From: Panulirus ornatus
Lineage: Eukaryota; Arthropoda; Malacostraca; Decapoda; Palinuridae
Length of the DNA stretch: 64,000 bases
Assembly: GCF_036320965.1 (NCBI RefSeq)
Contig: NC_092261.1
Location: 15,460,646 to 15,524,645 of the forward strand
Direction of reading: 5' to 3'
A model generated the notes under the pieces. That model saw only the letters and a program-made list of their open reading frames with translations, was not told the DNA's origin and did no database searches. A program made the position numbers and the translations under genes. This document shows, in pieces, positions 55,565 through 64,000 of the stretch; within the stretch, counting starts at the first letter, position 1, and each line of letters begins with the position of its first letter.

Positions 55565-55990
55565 TTATACAAAATCGCTGCTTCCCGCGTCAGCGAGGTA
55601 GAGCCAGGAAACACGAAGAATGGCCCATCCACTCATATACACATATATGTACATAAAACACCCACCCGCACACGCACATATACATACATATAGATATCAA
55701 CATACACATACACAGACATTACATACATACATAAACATGTACATATTCATACTTGCTTGCTTTCATCCATTCCTGTCGCTACCCCGCCCCACAGGAAAAC
55801 AACATCGCTAACCCCTGCTTCAGCGAGGCAGCGCCAGGAATACAGACAAAAAGGCCCCATTCGTTCACATTCAGTCTAGCTGTCATGTGTAATGCACCGA
55901 AACCACAGCTCCCCATCCACATCCAGGCCCCACAGACCCTGGTTCAGTCCATACAATATATACATATACACGAATCTTTGCTTCCCTTTT
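55565..55990 (-). mobile_element. LINE 3' UTR / interspersed repeat, second copy
   Basis: gcttcccgcgtcagcgaggt, then ccaggaaacacgaagaatgg and a CA/TA-rich stretch, match 541-660. A second similar block starts at 55803 (ctgcttcagcgaggcagcgc). Text around ccacatccaggccccacaga belongs to the same family. No RT part is attached. Confidence 0.65.
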
Positions 55991-56924
55991 TGGTGTTTCA
56001 CGCCACAGTGGTGAAAATGTTCTTCAGTGGCTTGTATTTTTTTGTTTTCAGACATTGTGTTGCTCATTTAGAGCTTATCACGTCATAAAGTACGAGCCCG
56101 GGAAAGGAAACTGATGATGCGATGAAGAATATATGAAACTAGGATGGTGCGGTCACAGCGGATTTCAGAATCTAAACGATCCGTCTTTAACCCACTACCA
56201 GCAGGAGGGAGCTAACGTGAGAAAAGCTTGTGCAGGAAGAGTGGCTTGTTGGCGCCATGCATTTTTTCTGAAGACCCGCAGGTCTTGGAGAGGGAAAGTC
56301 TCTGAGTGGGTATTTGTTCCGAGTCCAAAACATTCACGGGGTCTGAATGGTGTGCCAGTCATTAGTGCTCTCCTGGTGGGAGGAGAAGTGCACCTCGGGT
56401 TTCGTATTCAGTCTCAGGAGCGCAGAAGTGCTTTGCGACGAGGGTCGCCAAGGATATGGCGAGTCCAATAGATCAGATTATAAACGCAGCGGCCTTTACC
56501 TCCTGGTGGAGAGGGGGTCTGGAATGAGGAGACCCATTACGGCATTACTTTAATATCGTGTTTCAGGTGATGACAATGTGATGGCATTCATGGTGTTGTT
56601 GGAGGGTGTCTGGTAGTTATAATGGGATGCAAGGGGCAAGGGCCACCTCTAGTAATGGGTGAATCTGGATACAAGGGAGGGACCAGAGAACTATTTCCAG
56701 GTGCTAAGGAGAGGTGAATTCTGGTGAGGATGGAAATGAGAAGAAAGGTATATTGTCGGTGGGAAAAACAAATTGGAGGAAAGAACATGGTCATTGGTTG
56801 TGAATGGGACCGCTAGATGTGGACCATCACTCAACCGTCAGTTGGGGGAAAAGAATTAGGAGTAAGGTGGGGATGTTCCTATTCAGCCAGGTTTCCCCAA
56901 GAGGAGAATCATTAGAGCTGACTC

Positions 56925-57190
56925 TGTCTCCTGGCAGCTCCCTAACCACTGTAGTGACTCTGGCACTGGCAGCGTCCTAACCCTTGTGCTGACGCTGTCA
57001 CCTGGCATCTTCCTACCCCTTGTACTGACTGAGACACTGGCATCTTCCTACCCCTTGTACTGACTGAGACACTGGCATCTTCCTACTCCTTGTATTTACT
57101 GAGACATTGGCATTTGCCTACCCCTTGTACTGACTCTGGCAGCTCCCTACCCCTTGTGGTGACTCTGGCAGCGTCCTAACCCCTTGTAGT
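56925..57190. repeat. 35-bp degenerate minisatellite, about 7-8 copies
   Basis: Unit ccccttgtactgactgagac, actggcatcttccta; the two central copies are almost identical. Confidence 0.9.
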
Positions 57191-57464
57191 GAGTATTCGC
57201 AATGATTATCCATCAGCGAGGTGGCAGACATCCCCTCCGTCCTGAGGACATCCTGTTTCGCAATAATTTCAACTAATATCTCCATCCGTTTGGTCTCACA
57301 TGATTCATCCTTTATTTCTCTATCAGTTTTCTCTCTCTCCTTTGTAAGACCCGCGTATGTCTCATTCTCTAGCCTCCTTGTTATGGGACTAAACATAACA
57401 GATCGTGATAGCTTCATTTCTATTCAGAAACCAGCTTCAAAATTCTTGCCTAGCTTAGCTCTGC

Positions 57465-57475
<11 letters not shown>

Positions 57476-57512
<37 letters not shown>
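57476..57512. repeat. (GT)n microsatellite
   Basis: About 18 GT units. Confidence 0.95.
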
Positions 57513-57516
<4 letters not shown>

Positions 57517-57983
57517 GCTGAAGTGTTTAAAGTGTTTAATAGCAGGGCGCTATCCTTTGCGAACTCTTCATAATCTTTCACCTTATATCACCAACCCAGT
57601 CTGTAAACCTTTCACAGTCCATTCCGAAAAATTCCCCTTAACATACATTTGATCACTTACACTCGTTATTTCTGACTTTACCCCGACAGACAAGCACCAA
57701 TAAAACCCGAGTGCAAGTAATGTCACTGGCGATAATTTCTGCTCGCGTCTTGTGATTTATCTCCAAGTAGGATTTTATTGGCCAATAAATATTCGCGAGA
57801 ACTTTAGGTTCGGGGATAACTGATGCCAACATTAGCACCGTTTAAATTACGATTCCCTTAACGCTGATTGTATCTTTATGGGCCAACTCCTGGCTACTGT
57901 TCTGCGGGTGGAGGACCACGGGTGGTTCTGTGTCGGGGGTACCTTACGGATGACTGTAGCCCTGGGTTATGGCTCATTTCAAG

Positions 57984-58075
57984 CCTCGAGCACAACAGTA
58001 GCCTTCGTGCTCGAGGAACGTACCGTCGCACCGTCATTCTCGAGGATCGTACCGTTGTGTTCGAGGGGGGTTTGC
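57984..58075. repeat. CTCGAG-containing hairpin and short tandem repeat
   Basis: CCTCGAGCAC (57984-57993) pairs perfectly with GTGCTCGAGG (58007-58016). After it, tcgaggaacgtaccgtcg and tcgaggatcgtaccgttg repeat about every 30 bases. Confidence 0.85.
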
Positions 58076-58839
58076 CCCGCTGCCAGTGTCGCTCCTCGTC
58101 GGTCTTCGCTCAAGATCTAGTGAGGGAGGATTATGGGCGTCATTTGTGCTGCACCTGTTCCCCCTATTTCTCCTTGCAGAGGAGGCTGGATGTGTGGTCC
58201 CTGGCGCACCTGTTGAGCATGGCCTGGGAGGGCAGGCAGTGTCCCAGCCTGGCGTCTATGGGCGGGGTTCCCACACGCTTCTGTTTACATTCCCTTGTGA
58301 GTTACGCGAGATTTCCTCCTTTTATATCTTATCACCTACCTTTAAAATGCTTTGATCGTTCTGAACCATCTTGTGCCACTTCAAGAGGTTTCAAAGCTGT
58401 TTTGGATGACCTGCTCGTCCACTGATCCCATTCCTCTACCTTCCCGACGTTTGTATAAGGTAAAGATACTTTGCGTTGGAGTGTTGCTTTGATCGTTATG
58501 GGGAAAGAAAATAAACTCTCAGCAACTCGGGCCATCTCGAAGCTGTTTCGGATCAGCTGTTGGTTCGCTGATCATCTTTTTTTTTCAGCCTTCTTGGTTA
58601 TTTTGACATCGGGTACCGTCATTTCCCAGCAATGTATATCGGTCATGAACTCCACAGTTCAGACAGAGTCAAACTTACTACTGTCACCCCTAGACGTCTC
58701 AGCTTCGAGGAGTCTTCGTTTGCTCACTAGCCTCTCCAACTCGCGACCGTCAGCACACTTGACCTGTCGCTGCAGGGCGTTGGAGGTGTTGTGGGTGATA
58801 TACTCCTCCTCAGAACACCTGTTTTCGCTAATTACTTTT

Positions 58840-59480
58840 CGGAACTTTGCCCTGGGTCGGCCCCCATGACGTCCACAATCCACGCGCGGCCCCATCAATA
58901 ATGGCGAGGGGAAAGAGCCTCCGCGCCGCGGGGATGGCTGCCAGCGTAAACATTGTTACAAGGGAGCCCACGGTTCATTACCCCCAGCGTAAGGGCGAGG
59001 CTAAGAGGCCCTTGGCTACCGTCGGCCCTTGTAACGACCCGCTATAGGCCGGCCTCCAGGTACAGCCCGCATACTGCGTACGAATATACCACCCGCTGTG
59101 GCTGGAATCGATTGACTGGAACCGGCGGGTACCCAGTCCTTCATTGCCTCCCTTTTAATTTCACGGTGTTTTCTTATTAGATATTAACCCCGGACTGTAT
59201 CTCACCGATTAGCTATTGTGCGAGGCATAGTTCCTCCCACCATGGGTCTCATACAGAGAGAGGCAAAATACGACGCCACCGCGGCGTCTGGAAGGGAAAA
59301 TAGACCCATTGTCTTAACGCGTCGTTTTTGGACGTCCCTCCCACGCCCGGACCGTAATGAACTGACCCTCGGACCCTCGGGACGTAACTAGGGGACAATG
59401 TATATGATGACGTCAGCTCGCTAACAACTCAGCAGACGCCGGGAAGGGTAGGGATGTCCCTCCACATCCAGTACAGACCT
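58840..59480. other. CpG-rich segment
   Basis: Dense CG dinucleotides (cgcgcggcccc, cctccgcgccgcggggatgg, gcgtcgtttttggacgtccc) in an otherwise AT-rich window. It could be a promoter region or first exon of an unseen gene. No open frame or splice pattern lets me say more. Confidence 0.35.
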
Positions 59481-59725
59481 GCTTACAGCTCATCCACTCA
59501 GATCAGCAATAGCAATAGACCCATGACGCGGGCCATCGTCCCTTCTGTCATCTATTTCCCATATACTGGCATGTGTATCGTGTGGTACGTTTCTTATCTG
59601 GGAAGAATCTCTACAATGTAATGTGATGAGGAAACTGAGTGCTGTATGGTGAGGAGGAAGATCGTGCTGTGTGTTGTGGTGGTGAGGAAGGTCAATGCTG
59701 GATCGTGGTGAAATGAAGTCATACT

Positions 59726-60052
59726 GTATCTTGGTGAGGGACGTCAGCATTGTATCTTGGTGAGGGACGTCAGGATTGTATCTTGGTGAGGGACGTCAGG
59801 ATTGTATCTTGGTGAGGGACGTCAGCATTGTATCTTGGTGAGGGACGTCAGGATTGTATCTTGGTGAGGGACGTCAGCATTGTATCTTGGTGAGGGACGT
59901 CAGCATTGTATCTTGGTGAGGGACGTCAGCATTGTATCTTGGTGAGGGACGTCAGGATTGTATCTTGGTGAGGGACGTCAGGATTGTATCTTGGTGAGGG
60001 ACGTCAGGATTGTATCTTGGTGAGGGACGTCAGCATTGTATCTTGGTGAGGG
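59726..60052. repeat. 26-bp minisatellite, about 12 copies
   Basis: Unit ggacgtcagcattgtatctt plus ggtgag; the only common difference is cagcatt versus caggatt, and the two types are interleaved. More diverged copies extend left to about 59630. Confidence 0.97.
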
Positions 60053-60369
60053 GAGATCAGAACTCTATTATGTTGTGGAGATGACAACACCTAATGGGGA
60101 AAAAAAAAACCCCAAGAAGAATGGTTTACAAAGCCACGGAAAACGTCGATATCATTAAGGAATATGACAAATGAAGTGAATGGGAAAGACAACAAAATAA
60201 ACACAAGTACAGAGGGCGACAAGAAGACCAAAGGGAACAAGAACAAATCAAAAGGGGTTCGACAGCAAAGCAAAAGAGAACCAATAAAAAAAAGATAAGG
60301 AAAGAAAACCTAACCTCAAGGGGACGACGGAGAGCTAGAGGGAACGACAACAAATCTACTAAAGAAAAC

Positions 60370-60835
60370 GACAAGAAAACGAAGGAGACGACAACAAACC
60401 TAACGTGGGTGACGGGAAAAGTCCGGGTACGACAGACTTAAGGGGGGACGAAGGTGGAGCTAGGGGGCAGGTAAAAGGAACCGACACAAAGCTAAGGGAG
60501 ACGACAAGGAAACTAAGAGGGACGACAACAAAGCCAAGGGAGACGACAAGGAAACTAAGGGGGACGACTACAAAGCCAAGGGAGACGACAAGGAAACTAA
60601 GGAGGGACGACAACAAAGCCAAGGGAGACGACAAGGAAACTAAGAGGGACGACAACAAAGCCAAGGAAGACGACAAGGAAACTAAGGGGGACGACAACAA
60701 AGCCAAGGGAGACGACAGGGAAACCAAGGGCGGGTGACAAATCTCAGGGACACGACAACAAAACTAAGGGGAACAACGTGGAAATTTAGGGGAACGACGA
60801 GGGAATTTAGGGGGGCGACAACAAAACTAGAGAAG
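60370..60835. repeat. about 41-bp purine-rich minisatellite
   Basis: Alternating half-units gggacgacaacaaagccaag and ggagacgacaaggaaactaag. The core at 60480-60740 is nearly regular. The strand is strongly purine-biased (few T). Confidence 0.92.
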
Positions 60836-60970
60836 AGGACGCCAGAAATCAACGGGACGACTGTTAAAACCAGCGGGGCTTCACGGGCGAAACCGTACAC
60901 AAAGAATTGTTTTCTGGTGTACCTCGTGTCTGTAGGTACACAGGACATCACAACCACACACGACAGTCAC

Positions 60971-61806
60971 AGCTGAGGACAGTCAGAAACCAGGTCACAG
61001 CTGAGGACAGTCAGAGACCAGGTCACAGGTGAGGACAGTCAGAAACCAGGTCACAGGTGAGGACAGTCAGTAACGAGGTCACGGCTGAGGACAGTCAGAA
61101 ACCAGGTCACAGCTGAGGACATTCAGAAACCAGGTCACAGGTGAGGACAGTCAGTAACGAGGTCAGGGCTGAGAACAGTCAGTAACGAGGTCACGGCTGA
61201 GGACAGTCAGAAACCAGGTCACAGGTGAGGACAGTCAGTAACGAGGTCACGGTTGAGGACAGTCAGAAACCAGGTCACAGGTGAGGACAGTCAGAAACCA
61301 GGTCACAGCTGAGGATAGTCAGTAACGAGGTCACAGCTGAGGACAGTCAGAAACCAGGTCACAGGTGAGGATAGTCAGTAACGAGATGACGACTGAGGAC
61401 AGTCAGAAACCAGGTCACAGGTGACGACAGTCAGTAACGAGGTCACAGCTGAGGACAGTCAGAAACCAGGTCACAGCTGAGGACAGTCAGAAACCAGGTC
61501 ACAGCTGAGGACAGTCAGAAACCAGGTCACAGCTGACTATAGTAAGTAAGTAAGTAAGCAAGTAAGTAACGAGGGACAATCAGAGAAACGAGGTCACGGC
61601 TGAGGACAGTTGGTAACGAGGTCACAGCTGAGGACAGTCAGTAACGAAGGTACAGCTGAGGAAGACAGTAACGAGGTCACAGCTGAGGACAGTCAGAAAC
61701 GAGGTCACAGCTGAGGACAGTCAGAAACGAGGTCACTGCTGAGGAAGTCAGAAACGAGGTCACGGGCTGAGGACAGTTGGTAACGAGGTCACAGCTGAGG
61801 ACAGTC
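60971..61806. repeat. 28-bp minisatellite, about 28 copies
   Basis: Unit gaggacagtcagaaaccagg plus tcacagct, with variant taacgagg for aaaccagg. It is interrupted near 61540-61570 by a short (agta)n tract. Confidence 0.97.
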
Positions 61807-61832
61807 GATTTTTAGTGGCGAAGTCAGGGTCT

Positions 61833-61833
<1 letters not shown>

Positions 61834-61880
<47 letters not shown>

Positions 61881-61885
61881 GTGTG

Positions 61886-61942
<57 letters not shown>
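61834..61942. repeat. (AC)n-(GT)n inverted microsatellite
   Basis: About 23 AC units meet about 30 GT units at 61879-61890, so the block is its own reverse complement. Confidence 0.95.
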
Positions 61943-61946
<4 letters not shown>

Positions 61947-62229
61947 CTCTCTTCCTGTAACGCGCACACCTCAACGATTTCTATAGTGATACAGACGGGA
62001 AGAAGGCGTTCATAAGTCAAGAACCTGGGAACTGTGGGGAGAGATTCTGTGAAACGTACAATGAAGAACCTTGGGTACGTACATCTAGCTTCCAACACGG
62101 AGGCACTGGCGAGAAAGAGGGAAGAACAGTGTAACAAAAGATGTCAAGAAGCAAAGGAACATCGAGAGGTGCAGTGGGGAAGAGACAGGAGACACTCCAC
62201 CTAGCTAGTTGTTGCTACGTATGAGAGAA

Positions 62230-62890
62230 CGAGGAAAGAGTAATAACAGGGGTAACAGAGCAGAAACGAAATGATTTGAAAAGAACATCGTGGATAAAGA
62301 CAAAATGCAAAACGCTTTCTATAAATTCCTCTGGATTTGAATGTCAGTTAAAGAGCAGCTACTCAGGCTGGAGGATTCAAAAGGATTCAAACAGGATAAT
62401 GTAAGGATATGTGAGGAACTGAATACTATGTTCAAAAGTGTTTCCTCCCTGGAAAATATTACAGCCCCATCACCAGTGAGGTGGAGGGTGAGATGAGGCT
62501 TCAGAAAACATGGAGATATTTAGAAAAAAAAGACCCATGGTAGACGCATGGTGCTATTCATATTTCACCAAGAGTGCTGAAAAAGTGTGTTGTAGGTACG
62601 CTAGACAAACCTCCTGAAATGCTGTTCAAAATGTCATTGGAGAGACGAAGGGTGGCAAGGGAGGAGACTAGGGCAGACCGGTCTACAAGGGAGGAGACAA
62701 GGATGAGGCTCTGACACAAGAGACCGATCTCTTTAACGAGTGTCGTGTGTAAGTTATGAAACAGATAAATAGAAAGCAAGTGGAACACATACTCAACTCT
62801 TTTAATAACTGTTCCTTTAAGGCGATAACCAGCATCGACTCCTGAGTCTTTCTCACATAGATTCCCGAGGCTTACTTCCAGTTAGGTAAG
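62230..62890 (+). pseudogene. decayed LINE reverse transcriptase, N-terminal part
   Basis: Plus-strand pieces include NVRICEELNTMFKSVSS, LDKPPEMLFKMSLERR and RPISLTSVVCKL, in the order expected in jockey-like elements (the last matches YRPISLTSV.CK). Frame breaks, and a repeated block around TREETR (62660-62705), show decay. Confidence 0.7.
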
Positions 62891-63005
62891 TATAGCTACT
62901 TTTCTTGTAATTGTTATTAGTGTTACGTGGAAACAGTTTTACGCTCGTGTTGCTTCGTCTCATAACACTGTATATATGTACTGTGTTAACTCCTACGTGT
63001 ACACA

Positions 63006-63029
63006 AACACACACACACACACACACACA
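63006..63029. repeat. (CA)n microsatellite
   Basis: About 12 CA units. Confidence 0.9.
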
Positions 63030-63080
63030 TCCTAGCTTAAGTTCGGTACCCATTTATCGACCAGCTCATAGGGTATGATG

Positions 63081-63083
<3 letters not shown>

Positions 63084-63152
<69 letters not shown>

Positions 63153-63155
63153 GTG
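63084..63155. repeat. (GT)n microsatellite
   Basis: About 36 GT units with one GC step near the end; opposite orientation to the CA tract 55 bases away. Confidence 0.95.
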
Positions 63156-63234
63156 AAAGAGCCAGACGAACATTCGGTCCTTACACTTTTTTTTTTTTCT
63201 TGAGGGCTCTGGTCACGGACTAGAGTCCTCAGAT

Positions 63235-63450
63235 GGACTATCACACCCTCCTTCACCAACACCACGACCTCCTACTCTGACCACCACAATCTCACTCATA
63301 ACCTTCACTCCCTCTTTCCCTCCCTGGCTACCACATCCTCCCTCACCACCACCATGGCCTCCCTCCCTAGCCACCACACCATCTCTCACCACCACAACTC
63401 CCCCCTTCCTGTTATCAACGCCCCTCACCACCACCACTCCTTTCTTCCCT
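63235..63450. repeat. CCA/CCT-rich low-complexity stretch
   Basis: Repeated accaccac and ctccctccc runs; open frames on both strands here follow from composition. Confidence 0.7.
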
Positions 63451-64000
63451 GGCCACTACTCTCTGAACGGCGGATGGCTTTGCTCGGTGGTACTACTCAT
63501 CCCGCCATTTCCCCCCCTCTCTATGCCTCTCATACTGCCGGTAGCCTTTCCACTCAACGTTGAAATATTTTCCCGAAAATAATTCACCCTAGCGGCTAGT
63601 AAATCCGATCTTGCACAGGAAATGGATGAATCATTGGCAACTTTGTAAGGGGGTTAGTCATCGGTCGTCTGGCAACTTCTACGCCGTGTCTACAGGCTGG
63701 GGACAGACAGACGGAGAACACCTTTAATTTGGATAGAAACGCACTATATAATGACAAGCGAAGCAGAGGAGGAAACCAACCCCAGAAGAGTCTGAAGAAC
63801 AGTACTGATATCTCGTAAGGTGAGCTTATGTCCATCAACACACACAGGGAGCTGCTCTTTCTTCTTGAGCAGCTACAGGGAGAGACGATGATGACTGCAG
63901 GTATCAGCAGTCCTCACCTGCCTCGTGACGATGATGGATGACCTCCCCTGCCCTGGCTTCTCCATTATGAGGCCTCGCCCAATATGGCTAACAGGTTCTA

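Noticed and set aside
57868..58425. 185-codon plus-strand frame
   Set aside because: It overlaps the CTCGAG repeat and hairpin, is open in more than one frame, and has no recognised domain.
60359..60727. Minus-strand 122-codon Leu/Ser-rich frame and plus-strand 110-codon Lys/Asp-rich frame
   Set aside because: Both read the purine-rich minisatellite; neither has start context, splice signals or homology.

Overview
This 64-kb window is nuclear DNA of an animal, most likely a decapod crustacean. The basis is its spliced genes with GT/AG introns, a clip-domain serine protease homolog, dense di-nucleotide microsatellites, many minisatellites, decayed LINE retrotransposons and tRNA-derived SINEs. 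I recognise the interspersed repeats at 541-726 and 55565-55990 as a decapod-type family from general knowledge, not from a search. There is no sign of bacterial, plasmid or CRISPR content.

One gene is well supported. It lies on the minus strand from about 36310 down to 8007 and was rebuilt here from 16 exons, all with GT donors, AG acceptors and compatible phases. The predicted secreted protein has a signal peptide, two clip-like six-cysteine modules with nearly identical spacing (each split over two exons), a linker, a chymotrypsin-fold domain, and a last exon of about 3.3 kb. The catalytic His and Asp remain but the catalytic Ser is Gly (GDGGSG), so this is a non-catalytic serine protease homolog (SPH). 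The last exon starts inside the protease fold (GLVSWG) and runs directly into a low-complexity tail of about 1,050 residues: about 15 GSGYVA..HSAGTQH units, then PPGYKHDK units, then about 17 near-perfect PPGYKHDDDDDHY units, then a Lys/His/Tyr-rich end. A one-base insertion near 8962 puts a stop in the array in this copy; the frame continues open to 8007 after it. An SPH fused to a Tyr/His/Asp-rich repeat tail is the most striking thing in the window.

Layout: 1-7.9 kb, LINE remnants and a 0.5-kb foldback palindrome. 8.0-36.3 kb, the SPH gene, whose introns hold a decayed reverse transcriptase fragment (17.4-17.8 kb) and a 22-copy minisatellite that looks like repeated 3' splice sites on the opposite strand (22.9-23.8 kb). 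36.5-46 kb, mostly unrecognised sequence, microsatellites and a 38-bp minisatellite. 46-48 kb, long TA tracts and a head-to-head pair of tRNA-derived SINEs. 48.6-51.1 kb, a decayed minus-strand coding stretch I cannot identify. 51.2-64 kb, LINE fragments and a dense block of minisatellites (56.9-61.8 kb).

Splice sites were read by eye. The first coding exon (ATGCAG at 36305-36310) is the least certain part of the model. No transcript or database evidence was available.
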